This document shows positions 53,278-61,912 of a stretch of DNA of 64,000 nucleotides, piece by piece. Both the position numbers and the translations under genes were made by a program. The notes beneath the pieces are model-generated. The model worked only from the letters and a program-made list of their open reading frames with translations, was not told where the DNA came from and did not search any database. The stretch is from Bacteroidota bacterium. GTDB lineage: Bacteria > Bacteroidota > Bacteroidia > Flavobacteriales_D > Crocinitomicaceae. The stretch covers positions 62,001 through 126,000 of the forward strand of contig JASBTZ010000008.1 of NCBI GenBank assembly GCA_030148165.1, in the 5' to 3' direction. Numbering within the stretch: position 1 is the first letter of the stretch; every line of letters starts with the position of its first letter.

Positions 53278-54972
53278 ATGAGATCGATCCTTCTTTTTTT
53301 TCTACTTCTGAGTAGCTCAATCTGGGCTCAATATGACGGCAACACAACACCTACCTATCCGGAGCTGGTTAAGGCGTATGAAGAACTGGCTAATGAGCAC
53401 GATGAAATAGAATTGTATAATATGGGAGACTCCGATTATGGATTACCTATCTATTTGTGTGTAATCAATGGATCTCAGGATTCTACTAAGACGTTTGAAA
53501 AAGCCAGAAATAATACAACGATCCTCATTAATAACGCTATACATCCGGGTGAACCGGATGGCGTCAATGCCTGTCTGATTTGGATAAATAATTGGATCGA
53601 TGAAGGAAAGAAATTGAATGATTTACCTGTTTTAGCGATAATTCCAGCTTATAATGTCGGTGGTATGATGAATCGTTCTGGGACGAGTAGGGCTAATCAA
53701 AATGGTCCGGAAGAGTACGGTTTTAGAGGTAATGCTCAAAATCTGGATCTGAATCGCGATTTCATCAAGATGGATTCGAAGAATATGTTCACCTTCGCCA
53801 GGATCTATCACGCGCTGGACCCGGATGTTTTTTTAGATACGCATGTTTCGAACGGTGCCGATTATCAATATACCATGACATATATTGCATCCGTTAGGGA
53901 ACGAATGTCCCCTTCTATGGGTGCTCTGATGCATGATGATCTGATTCCCTATTTGAAAGATTTTTCATCAGAGCGTCATTTTGATCTAATACCTTATGTC
54001 AACCTGAAGAAAGATGTTCCGGATAGTGGTATTGTTGTCTTTAATGACCTTCCGAGATATGCGATGGGGTATGCGCAACTCATGAATGCCATCTCATTTA
54101 CTTCTGAAACGCATATGTTAAAACCCTTTCCGCAACGTGTCCAGTCGACGTTGGTTTTTATAGAAGGATTGATCGAGTGGACTTCGAAGAATCAGAAAGA
54201 GATTGAACTTGCCCGCAAAGCAGCTGATAAGTGGGAACGGAAAATGGCGCAATATTACTATGGATATAAAGATACAGAAGAACACGATTCGATTCAGTTC
54301 CATGGGTATGAGTTCGAATACCTGACAAGCCCAATCACGCAAAAGAAAAGACTAAAGTATCATCAGGATCGACCATATACGAAAATGGTCCCTTATTATA
54401 ATAGGTACGAACCTTCAACATCTGTTTCGATCCCCAAAAACTATATTGTGGGCGCGCAATGCGACAATGTCATCCGCAGGATGCAAGCGAATAATGTCGA
54501 CATGTATGTATTGCAGCATGATTCTGTTGCGACCGTGAGAAGATATCAGATTCATAGATATCAGAATGGAAACAACCCATATGAGGGACACTTTCTGCAT
54601 ACCAAGACTTATGTAGTCAGAGATACAGTGGAGGTATTGCTTAAGGCTGGAGATGTCATCATTCCAACTGATCAAAAGAATCGACGCTTTATCATTTCCG
54701 TGCTGGAGCCGGACACACCAGACTCTTATTTCAACTGGAACTTTTTTGATAACTACGTGCAGCAAAAGGAATACTTTTCCCCTTATGTGTTTGAGGACCG
54801 TGCGCTTCAATTGCTGGAGGCAGACCCACAATTAAAGGCTGAGCTGGAACAAAAGAAAAAAGAAGATTCCGAATTTGCAGATTCTTCCTGGGATCAATTA
54901 TACTTTATCTATAAGCGAAGTCCCTATTTCGAGCCGAGCTTTAATGTCTTGCCGGTTTATGGTGGTTTTTAG
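53278..54972 (+). CDS. Secreted M14-family zinc carboxypeptidase
   Basis: 564 aa. Signal peptide (ending SSIWAQ, about 18). M14 domain (about 25-320): zinc ligands in NAIHPGEPDG (HxxE), the third ligand in DTHVSNG, and NLDLNRDFIKMDSKNM. The C-terminal half (about 320-564) is a less conserved, charged domain ending in YKRSPYFEPSFNVLPVYGGF. Likely a periplasmic or surface carboxypeptidase acting on peptides; no T9SS sorting domain. Single gene. Confidence 0.88.
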   Translation: MRSILLFFLLLSSSIWAQYDGNTTPTYPELVKAYEELANEHDEIELYNMGDSDYGLPIYLCVINGSQDSTKTFEKARNNTTILINNAIHPGEPDGVNACLIWINNWIDEGKKLNDLPVLAIIPAYNVGGMMNRSGTSRANQNGPEEYGFRGNAQNLDLNRDFIKMDSKNMFTFARIYHALDPDVFLDTHVSNGADYQYTMTYIASVRERMSPSMGALMHDDLIPYLKDFSSERHFDLIPYVNLKKDVPDSGIVVFNDLPRYAMGYAQLMNAISFTSETHMLKPFPQRVQSTLVFIEGLIEWTSKNQKEIELARKAADKWERKMAQYYYGYKDTEEHDSIQFHGYEFEYLTSPITQKKRLKYHQDRPYTKMVPYYNRYEPSTSVSIPKNYIVGAQCDNVIRRMQANNVDMYVLQHDSVATVRRYQIHRYQNGNNPYEGHFLHTKTYVVRDTVEVLLKAGDVIIPTDQKNRRFIISVLEPDTPDSYFNWNFFDNYVQQKEYFSPYVFEDRALQLLEADPQLKAELEQKKKEDSEFADSSWDQLYFIYKRSPYFEPSFNVLPVYGGF

Positions 54973-55114
54973 TCCTTAATATCGATTTCGGCGTGCCAAA
55001 AACATCTGTTTTTAACTGATTCTTAACAATTAGCGATCCACGCTAAACCGTTTTTATTTTTCCGCTCTTGTAAAATGTTCATTTAGAATGTGGTTTTGTT
55101 CAAAGTGCTATTTC

Positions 55115-55131
55115 TTGGCACAGCTTTGGCA
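55115..55131 (+). promoter_or_regulatory. Sigma-54-type -24/-12 promoter before a T9SS gene
   Basis: TTGGCACAGCTTTGGCA follows TTGGCACG-N4-TTGCW closely: GG and GC are exactly 10 nt apart, the -24 element TTGGCAC is complete, and only the -12 T (TTGC to TGGC) and the G after CAC differ. It lies 36 nt upstream of the ATG at 55167, the usual distance. No TAnnTTTG box is evident close to it. Confidence 0.5.
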
Positions 55132-55166
55132 AAGTGGTAGTCAGAAAAACTTTAAACCATATAAAA

Positions 55167-56483
55167 ATGAAAAACCTATTAACTATCTTATTCGCAATCA
55201 GCGCTTTGCAAACAATGGCTGCTACTTACACAACCATGGCAAGCGGTAACTGGAACGACCCATCTATTTGGTCAACTGACGGAGGAATCACATCTTGTGG
55301 ATGTGTGCCATCTGTGCCAACAGCAGGAGATGACATCTTTGTTTATCACAATGTAACAATGACAACACACCTTGGGGTATCCGGAGGAAGTTATATTTAT
55401 GTTGATGCAGCTGGAAGTCTTTACGGACCAAGCTATAACTTAACCACTTGGGGAAGTTCAACTATTGACATTTACGGTCCTTGTACATTTCAGAAATTGA
55501 TCAACGGATTTTCATCCGGCCTGAACGGATCGACTGTTAACCTTTACTCTATTGTTGAAATCACAGGAAGAATTCAGCTATATGCAGGATTGACTACAGT
55601 TGATGGTGGACTGCTTTACTTACCTTCAGGTAACTTCGACAACTACGCAAATGGAAGTTTTATTACTGCTAATGGCGCTCAACTGGAGCTTTATGGAGGT
55701 AATATTTCAAATGATGGTCTGATTGATATTTGCTCTGATTGTTGCCTGGAAACAGTAGGTAACTGGACTAATACGGCAACAGGGCTTGTAGCAGGATCAG
55801 GTTCAGCTCAAACTACTGGAGGTAACATGAATAATGCAGGCGTGTTCTCAGCTTTAGTAACATGGTGTTCTGCTGGTTTCGATGCTGGTATGCCAGGTAC
55901 GGAAGATTGCACATCTGCTGGAACTACTTGTGGTTTGGTTACGCTTCCTGTAGAGATGGTATCATTTGATGCAGTGAACAGAGGAGAGTATAACGAGTTA
56001 AACTGGGAAACGGCTTCTGAGCAAGAAAGTGATTACTTCATGGTACAGCGTTCAACTGATGGATACAACTGGGTGGATGTTGAGAAGATCGATGCAGCTG
56101 GAACAACGCAAGAATATCGTTACTACCAGTTCAACGACTATGAAATTGCTGACTTGACATATTACAGATTAGAGCAAGTTGATATCAACGGGAGACGTCA
56201 TCTGTCTTATCCGATAAGCGTATCGCGAAGTGTGAAGGAAGAATCTTTACTTCTTTACCCGAACCCGGTAAGCGGAAGCTCTGTAAATGTTTCAGGTATT
56301 CAGGATGGTGGACAGATCAATGTCTACAATAACGCCGGAACAATCGTTACTTCCATCGAGGTTGCTAACATTTCACTGACTAAAGTAGAAATCGATCTTA
56401 GTCAGCTGATATCAGGAATGTATACAATTGAGCAAGTGTCTCTATACGGAGATGTTCGAAGAGCTAAACTAATCGTTCGATAA
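55167..56483 (+). CDS. Secreted T9SS protein with C-terminal sorting domain
   Basis: 438 aa from ATG 55167 (signal MKNLLTILFAISALQTMAA). The N-terminal half (about 20-245) has repeat-like beta-helix strands (SYIYVDAAGSLYGPSYNLTTWGSST; GRIQLYAGLTTVDGGLLYLPSG), like the G8/adhesin type, then LPVEMVSFDAVNRGEYNELNWETASEQESDYFMVQRS, a common module before a type A sorting domain (YPNPVSGSSVNVSG...RRAKLIVR). Exported by the type IX system. Preceded by a sigma-54-like promoter and followed by a strong terminator. Confidence 0.85.
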   Translation: MKNLLTILFAISALQTMAATYTTMASGNWNDPSIWSTDGGITSCGCVPSVPTAGDDIFVYHNVTMTTHLGVSGGSYIYVDAAGSLYGPSYNLTTWGSSTIDIYGPCTFQKLINGFSSGLNGSTVNLYSIVEITGRIQLYAGLTTVDGGLLYLPSGNFDNYANGSFITANGAQLELYGGNISNDGLIDICSDCCLETVGNWTNTATGLVAGSGSAQTTGGNMNNAGVFSALVTWCSAGFDAGMPGTEDCTSAGTTCGLVTLPVEMVSFDAVNRGEYNELNWETASEQESDYFMVQRSTDGYNWVDVEKIDAAGTTQEYRYYQFNDYEIADLTYYRLEQVDINGRRHLSYPISVSRSVKEESLLLYPNPVSGSSVNVSGIQDGGQINVYNNAGTIVTSIEVANISLTKVEIDLSQLISGMYTIEQVSLYGDVRRAKLIVR

Positions 56484-56515
56484 AATTAAAATACACATCA
56501 ACGATTTTAAGGGGA

Positions 56516-56543
56516 AAGGGAAGACGTGAGTCTTCCCTTTTGT
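56516..56543. terminator. Bidirectional intrinsic terminator
   Basis: AAAGGGAAGAC (56516-56526) pairs with GTCTTCCCTTT (56531-56541) around GTGA, followed by T. It lies between the T9SS gene and the convergent acyltransferase gene whose stop falls at 56543. Confidence 0.9.
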
Positions 56544-57652
56544 TATCTGAAATATTTCTTCAACTTCAGGAATTGTTTTTCAAATAATTGATAGCTGATA
56601 TAAGCCGTGATCCATGTCGAAGCTAAACTAGAAAAGAAGAATAGTATGAAATCCCATGGGCTATCTGTCCACCCTCTGATATCAAAAAAGATCGACCAAT
56701 AGTACAGGTAGATGCAATGAAACATATAAAATCCGTAGGAAATTTCACCGGACAGATAGAAGCCTCTAATCCTGTCAATTTTATAAAAAGAATGCTTCGA
56801 GTATACCTGTTCCATAATCATGAATCCGAAGAACAAACTGGGAATTATTCGATGAAAGACTTTCGCATATCCAATTAATATGTGTCCGTCGAAAAGGATC
56901 ATCGAAATACCTAATAGATAGCAAGCGATGATGATAGGTTTTTTCAGCTCCACAAAGTAGGATTGTATTTTATTCGAGAAAGCCAGCAATCCCATTAATC
57001 CTCCAAAGGCAACATCAGACATCACGGCGAATGTATGGAAATAAAGCGTCCTTGGTTCATCGTGTTTCAAACCATGGAAAACGATTGAGCCGAGAATTAT
57101 CAACGAGAAAAAGACGTAATAGAATCTTTTATCGCGAAAGCTAAAGATGCCAATAAGAACTCCCCAGGCTAAATAAAATTGTTCCTCTACGGAAACAGTC
57201 CAGGTAGCACTTAAGAAATTAATACTGTCGTTCATACCATGAATAAGCTCGTCAAAATTGGACAAGAAAAGAGCAAAGCGCCAAAACTCATGCACCGTTT
57301 CGATACCATAAGGCAGATGTGGAAACACAAAGAATCCGAATAAGACTATAAGGAAGTAAAGGGGCCATACACGCAGCGTCCTTCTCATCAAGTAACGTAA
57401 AAGATTGATCTTTCCTTTTACGTCATTTTCCCAAAGTAATAAGTAGGTTATAAGGAATCCACTCAAAGTAAAAAACAAGTTGATTCCAAGATGACCATTA
57501 ACAGTCAACTGACGCAATGTCTGGAATATCTCGCCGTCAAAAAAGTCTCCCCAAATCTCACGATGCAAGGTAAATGCGTGAAAAACAAATACAGCTAATG
57601 CGCCTATGAAGCGTAATCCCGTGAGGTTTTCAAAATGAGGGCGTTTAGATAT
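56543..57652 (-). CDS. Acyltransferase-3-family membrane protein with no usual start codon
   Basis: About 369 aa if read from ATA 57652. The TTG at 57568 starts after the family's conserved N terminus; the open frame continues upstream and reads LTGLRFIGALAVFVFHAF, the hallmark of acyltransferase 3, but no ATG, GTG or TTG occurs between that and the in-frame stop at 57677-57679. Around 10 transmembrane helices follow (NLFFTLSGFLITYLLL, TWTVSVEEQFYLAWGVLIG). It O-acetylates surface sugars or similar. Either a rare start (ATA, ATC) is used, or the start codon has been lost. Start uncertain. Confidence 0.75.
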   Translation of the reverse strand: MSKRPHFENLTGLRFIGALAVFVFHAFTLHREIWGDFFDGEIFQTLRQLTVNGHLGINLFFTLSGFLITYLLLWENDVKGKINLLRYLMRRTLRVWPLYFLIVLFGFFVFPHLPYGIETVHEFWRFALFLSNFDELIHGMNDSINFLSATWTVSVEEQFYLAWGVLIGIFSFRDKRFYYVFFSLIILGSIVFHGLKHDEPRTLYFHTFAVMSDVAFGGLMGLLAFSNKIQSYFVELKKPIIIACYLLGISMILFDGHILIGYAKVFHRIIPSLFFGFMIMEQVYSKHSFYKIDRIRGFYLSGEISYGFYMFHCIYLYYWSIFFDIRGWTDSPWDFILFFFSSLASTWITAYISYQLFEKQFLKLKKYFR

Positions 57653-57724
57653 TTTACCTGTTTTTTCGATTACGACTTAAGTCTTTCATTAATTTTGTCC
57701 CAAATTAAGGGAAAAAGCTCAAGT

Positions 57725-58936
57725 ATGACATACGATGTAGCAATAATTGGAGGTGGAATCGTTGGTGCAGCTACCTTTTATAAAATGCAAAAGGAGTTTC
57801 CACATCTCAAGATGATCCTGATCGAAAAAGAAGAGGGGTTAGCAGATCATCAGACCGGACATAATTCAGGAGTTATTCACTCCGGATTATATTATAAGCC
57901 AGGTTCATTAAAAGCTCAGAATTGTAAGAAAGGACGATTGGAACTGGTAGAGTTTGCAAAGGAGCATGGAATCGATCATGACGTATGTGGAAAGGTTGTC
58001 GTGGCTACTGAAGAAAAAGAGCTTCCTTATTTGGAGAAGATTTACCAGACTGGATTGGAAAATGAGATCGAAGGTCTAAGAAAAATTACCGGTGAGGAAG
58101 TAAAAGAATACGAGCCGCATGTCGAAGCCATAGCAGGATTGCTGGTCCCGTGTACTGGAATCATTGACTTCCGGGCTGCTACGAGAAAGATGGTGGAGCT
58201 CGCTCTGCAAACACAACCGGATAGCAAACTGGTTCTCGGAGAAGAAGTAATTGGTTTGGAAGATATTGAAGGAGGAACGCAGATTCGAACGCCAAAGAAT
58301 ACCTACGACGTAAAATATCATGTTGTCTGTGGAGGTTTACAAGCTGACCGCCTGGCACGTAAAGATGGAGTTAAGCTAAGGGAACATGTAGTGGGCTTTC
58401 GGGGTGATTACTACGAACTTACGGAACAAGGAAAACACAAGGTTAAGAATCTGATCTATCCTGTTCCTAATCCTGATTTCCCATTCCTGGGAGTTCATTT
58501 CACACGTATGACTGATGGTGAGATTGAATGTGGGCCAAATGCTGTATTCACGTTTAAGCGGGAAGGATATACTAAAACAGCATTTTCACTAAGGGATACC
58601 TGGGATGCATTGACCTACATAGGCACCTGGAGATTGTTCTTTAAAAACATGCGTTTCGGGATTAATGAGTATCGAAGAGCATTTTCTAAAAGGCTATTCT
58701 TAAAGACCCTTCAGCGAATGATCCCATCATTAACAATGGATGACATTCGTCCGGGAAGATCGGGCGTAAGAGCTTTACTTCTCAGTGTGGACGGTGATAC
58801 CAGAGATGACTTTAGAATCGAATACCACGATCATGCTATTCATGTACTAAATGCTCCATCACCCGCTGCAACGGCTGCCTTAGCTATTGGGGGTTACATT
58901 CTGGAAGAAGCGAAGAATCACTTCAAATTATCGTAG
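57725..58936 (+). CDS. lhgO: L-2-hydroxyglutarate oxidase (FAD-dependent)
   Basis: 403 aa from ATG 57725; the frame opens at 57635 but the nucleotide-binding motif starts right after this ATG: VAIIGGGIVGAATFYKM (GxGxxG). Other family features are EEGLADHQTGHNSGVIHSGLYY and the C-terminal RPGRSGVRALLLS and HVLNAPSPAATAALAIGGYI. Oxidises L-2-hydroxyglutarate to 2-oxoglutarate, feeding electrons to the quinone pool. Its last 9 nt overlap the convergent AI-2E gene. Confidence 0.93.
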   Translation: MTYDVAIIGGGIVGAATFYKMQKEFPHLKMILIEKEEGLADHQTGHNSGVIHSGLYYKPGSLKAQNCKKGRLELVEFAKEHGIDHDVCGKVVVATEEKELPYLEKIYQTGLENEIEGLRKITGEEVKEYEPHVEAIAGLLVPCTGIIDFRAATRKMVELALQTQPDSKLVLGEEVIGLEDIEGGTQIRTPKNTYDVKYHVVCGGLQADRLARKDGVKLREHVVGFRGDYYELTEQGKHKVKNLIYPVPNPDFPFLGVHFTRMTDGEIECGPNAVFTFKREGYTKTAFSLRDTWDALTYIGTWRLFFKNMRFGINEYRRAFSKRLFLKTLQRMIPSLTMDDIRPGRSGVRALLLSVDGDTRDDFRIEYHDHAIHVLNAPSPAATAALAIGGYILEEAKNHFKLS

Positions 58937-59968
58937 ATTTTTTACCCTTCCTTTCTCCGAAAGAAGAATCGCCAGTGGTCTGGTACCATCGAATTGTGCA
59001 AAGATGATAATGAGTGCTACAGTAATCGGCACACTCAAAAGCATTCCGGTAATACCCCAAATAGTACCCCAGATCGCTAGTGAAAGAATGGCAACGAGCG
59101 GACTGATGTTCAATGTATTTCCCATCAATCGAGGTTCAACCAGACTTCCGACCAAAGTGGCGATCGTTCCGATACCAATGAGTATAATGAAAAACGGAAG
59201 AAATTCGCCGAACTGAAGTAAGGAGAACAACGCCGGTAATACGGTACCTATAATCGGTCCCACAGAAGGAATAAAGTTCAACATGAAAATGAGGAATGCC
59301 CAGAATAGAGGAGAATCAACACCAACGGCGAGAAGAATGATATAACTCAATGAAGTGGTCAGTATTGCAATGATTGATTTCAAACTAATGTAGCTCGACA
59401 TCGCTTTATCCACCTTCTGCATAATGTTGAGGTAGTCATGGTACTGTTCCTCCTTGTTGAAAATAAGTCTGAACTTACGTTGAAACAGACTTTCTTCAAT
59501 AAAAAGGAAAATCACATAAAAAACGATCATGACCATGTGACCTAATATTTCTGAAAGTGAATTAAACAATGATTTCAAGTAGGATGTAAAATCAAAATCC
59601 GTCACAAATTGCGATACTTCTTCCTGTATGTCAATTTTGAAATATTCATTCACTTTAGCTGATATAACCTCTACATTGGAAACATAATCTTTGTACGAAA
59701 GTGATAGATTTTCGATGCTCTGCATGAGCACTTTAGCCGCCACTAGAATCAACCCGAATATCAGAAACGAAGCCAGAATTGATTTTATCCAGGTAGGGAT
59801 ATAAGTCCGGATAAATCCCACCTTGTCAATCAGGTTACGGGTTTTCTTAACCACAAACCAAATCAATAGGGCAAATACAAATGGAAGAAGGATAGATTGA
59901 CCAACATTCAGCAGCACTAATACCAAGGCTACTGTTATCATCCACGAAGCAGTTTTGTTTAAATTCAC
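58928..59968 (-). CDS. AI-2E-family transporter
   Basis: 346 aa. Around eight transmembrane helices (about 8-28, 31-48, 65-90, 150-172, 205-230, 235-255, 265-290, 300-335) with the family stretch NFIPSVGPIIGTVLPALFSLL. Members export small molecules; E. coli TqsA was linked to AI-2, but others act as Na+/H+ antiporters, so substrate is open. The gene is on the same strand as the hypothetical gene 34 nt upstream. Confidence 0.9.
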   Translation of the reverse strand: MNLNKTASWMITVALVLVLLNVGQSILLPFVFALLIWFVVKKTRNLIDKVGFIRTYIPTWIKSILASFLIFGLILVAAKVLMQSIENLSLSYKDYVSNVEVISAKVNEYFKIDIQEEVSQFVTDFDFTSYLKSLFNSLSEILGHMVMIVFYVIFLFIEESLFQRKFRLIFNKEEQYHDYLNIMQKVDKAMSSYISLKSIIAILTTSLSYIILLAVGVDSPLFWAFLIFMLNFIPSVGPIIGTVLPALFSLLQFGEFLPFFIILIGIGTIATLVGSLVEPRLMGNTLNISPLVAILSLAIWGTIWGITGMLLSVPITVALIIIFAQFDGTRPLAILLSEKGRVKNLR

Positions 59969-60002
59969 AGTAATTCAAAAATAAGAATTAAGTCGACATA
60001 AC

Positions 60003-60422
60003 TTACTTCAAACATTGAAAGGCATATTCTATGCGGAGGTGAGCACCCGAGTTTTTTTCTGTACTAATTTCTAGTTCAATCGTGTCAGCATACCAATCAT
60101 TCAAATATGCAAAATCGATCTCACCTTTTTTAATGATTGCCGTATTTCTTGGTAAGTGACCATCGCCGATAACAAAGCCCAGGTTTTCTTTCGAATGACC
60201 ATAGATCTCCAATTCGATTGCGAACACATTTCCTCGATCAGCCGGCTTAACAAATGTGAGGGTTGTGTCTTGAATTAGATCGAATTCAACAACTTCCAAC
60301 GAGTGATTCTGGTAAAACGGCTTTAAATATTTGTTGTAAGCCACGATTCCGGTTATCACAAGTAAGCACGTGATAATCAATGTAGTAATATGGTAATATC
60401 TTGGTCTGTTCGGTTTGGTCAT
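60003..60422 (-). CDS. Hypothetical membrane-anchored protein
   Basis: 139 aa. One N-terminal transmembrane helix (about 11-30; HITTLIITCLLVITGIVAYNKYL) followed by a beta-rich outer domain (FDLIQDTTLTFVKPADRGNVFAIELEIYGHSKENLGFVIGD; ELEISTEKNSGAHLRIEYAFQ), probably facing the periplasm. No family recognised. It lies between the AI-2E gene and the divergent SAM-riboswitch region. Confidence 0.65.
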   Translation of the reverse strand: MTKPNRPRYYHITTLIITCLLVITGIVAYNKYLKPFYQNHSLEVVEFDLIQDTTLTFVKPADRGNVFAIELEIYGHSKENLGFVIGDGHLPRNTAIIKKGEIDFAYLNDWYADTIELEISTEKNSGAHLRIEYAFQCLK

Positions 60423-60444
60423 GAAAATAAAGTTTCCAAAAAGC

Positions 60445-60476
60445 TTGGAGATTAAAAATCAAATTTAAAAGATTTG
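60445..60476 (+). promoter_or_regulatory. Candidate promoter of the met operon
   Basis: TTG (60445-60447) and AAGATTTG (60469-60476) stand 21 nt apart; the second differs from the TAnnTTTG -7 consensus at its first base. It lies about 35 nt before the start of the riboswitch, the right place for the transcript that carries it. Confidence 0.45.
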
Positions 60477-60510
60477 TAACGTCATTTCCACATCGGTGGA
60501 TCAAAATGAT

Positions 60511-60628
60511 TTATAAAGAAGAGGTGAGAGACAGGCTCTGTGACCCTCTGGCAACCAACTTTAAGTTCTTAATTGAATTGGAAAATCGGTGCCAAATCCT
60601 GATTCGTCAGAAGGCGAAGAATATAAAT
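60511..60628 (+). promoter_or_regulatory. SAM-I (S-box) riboswitch
   Basis: The conserved S-box blocks appear in order: AGAGGTGAGAGACAGGCTCTG (5' part of P2), CTCTGGCAACC (the P2/P3 return, 60545-60555), GGTGCCAAATCC (60588-60599) and a closing P1 stem in which TTATA (60511-60515) faces TATAA near 60622-60626. SAM-I riboswitches switch off methionine genes when S-adenosylmethionine is high; the downstream metX and hom fit. No strong terminator stem with a U tract follows directly. Confidence 0.85.
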
Positions 60629-60637
60629 TAATTGATT

Positions 60638-60754
60638 ATGGAAATTTTACATTCTTATCAGAACTTAACGGGATCCACCGGATCAAGAGACTTTTTTAAA
60701 GATTCAGCTTTAGAACATCGAATGTGTTCTTGTATGTGCTGTTGTCGCTGCTAG
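60638..60754 (+). CDS. Cys/Met-rich leader-peptide ORF between riboswitch and metX
   Basis: A 38-codon ORF (ATG 60638, TAG 60752-60754) whose last ten residues are MCSCMCCCRC: six Cys and two Met in ten codons. A shorter form starting at ATG 60722 would be just those ten residues. The final codons lie in a hairpin TGTCGC (60743-60748) with GCGACA (60762-60767), which a stalled ribosome would open; TTGC/GCAA (60758-60761/60770-60773) competes with it. This is the layout of an attenuator sensing Cys- or Met-charged tRNA, placed after a SAM riboswitch. Function is inferred. Confidence 0.7.
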   Translation: MEILHSYQNLTGSTGSRDFFKDSALEHRMCSCMCCCRC

Positions 60755-60829
60755 TCATTGCGCGACATAGCAATTTCCTGACCCTGTACTCCAGGGAATA
60801 CCCCTTTATATCATTTTTAAAAGCATACA

Positions 60830-61897
60830 ATGAATACATTCACACATACAAAACCATTTATACTAGAAAATCAGGAAGAGATTAGTGAGCTACACATTGC
60901 TTACCACACTTATGGTCAATTAAACGAAACTGGATCCAATGTAATCTGGGTTTGTCATGCACTAACTGCTAACAGCGATGTTTTAGATTGGTGGACTGGT
61001 CTCTTTGGTAAAGAAAAACTCTTTGATCCGGACGACTATTTTATCGTTTGCCCGAACATTTTAGGATCGTGTTATGGAACTACCGGTCCTGCAACTCCCT
61101 TGAAAAATCAACGTCCATTACTGACTAATTTCCCTCAGATTACGACACGTGACATGGCGGCAGCTCATAACCTGTTGAGAGAGCATCTTGGGATCGAACA
61201 AGTCAAAATTCTAATCGGCGCTTCGCTTGGGGGGCAACAAGCGTTGGAGTGGTCGATTCAGAAACCGTCTTTGTTTGATGAATTGATTCTCATAGCGACA
61301 AATGCCAGACATTCTGCTTACGGAATTGCATTCAATGAGAGTCAGCGTTTGGCATTACGATCAGATCCAACATACGGCAATGGAGATGTCGATGGCGTTA
61401 AGATTGGATTACAAGTGGCTCGATCCATCGCGATGTTAAGTTATCGTAGTTATGACGGATATGAAAAATCACAGACTGATTTTGACGAGCGAAAGGATGG
61501 ATTCAGTGCTTCCGGTTACCAACGGTATCAGGGATTAAAACTGGCTAATCGGTTTAATGCATATTCATACGAATGTTTGACTGTAGCTATGGATAGTCAT
61601 AATGTTGGGCGTGGCAGAACTTCTGTTCAAGATGCTCTGCAAAAGATTTCAGCCAGAACACTTTGCATTGGAATTAGAAGCGATCTTCTATTTCCGCCCA
61701 AAGAGCAATTAGAAATCGCATCTCATGTCGAGAACTCCTATTACATCGATATCGATTCAGATTATGGCCATGATGGATTTCTGATCGAATATGAAAAGCT
61801 ACATCTAATTATAGAAGACTTTATTAAAAATGATTTTCGCAAGCATCGTCCAACAACACTAAAGGCATTTGTAAGCGAAGAAGTAATTGCAAACTAG
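60830..61897 (+). CDS. metX: Homoserine O-acetyltransferase
   Basis: 355 aa. Alpha/beta hydrolase of the MetX family: NVIWVCHALTANSDVLDWW at the N terminus, the nucleophile in GASLGGQQALEWS (Ser about 130), PNILGSCYGTTGPAT, and the catalytic DYGHDGFLIE near the C terminus. Acetylates homoserine for direct sulfhydrylation to methionine. First structural gene after the SAM riboswitch and leader ORF; hom follows after 15 nt in the same operon. Confidence 0.94.
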   Translation: MNTFTHTKPFILENQEEISELHIAYHTYGQLNETGSNVIWVCHALTANSDVLDWWTGLFGKEKLFDPDDYFIVCPNILGSCYGTTGPATPLKNQRPLLTNFPQITTRDMAAAHNLLREHLGIEQVKILIGASLGGQQALEWSIQKPSLFDELILIATNARHSAYGIAFNESQRLALRSDPTYGNGDVDGVKIGLQVARSIAMLSYRSYDGYEKSQTDFDERKDGFSASGYQRYQGLKLANRFNAYSYECLTVAMDSHNVGRGRTSVQDALQKISARTLCIGIRSDLLFPPKEQLEIASHVENSYYIDIDSDYGHDGFLIEYEKLHLIIEDFIKNDFRKHRPTTLKAFVSEEVIAN

Positions 61898-61912
61898 AAA
61901 AACAAAATAAAA

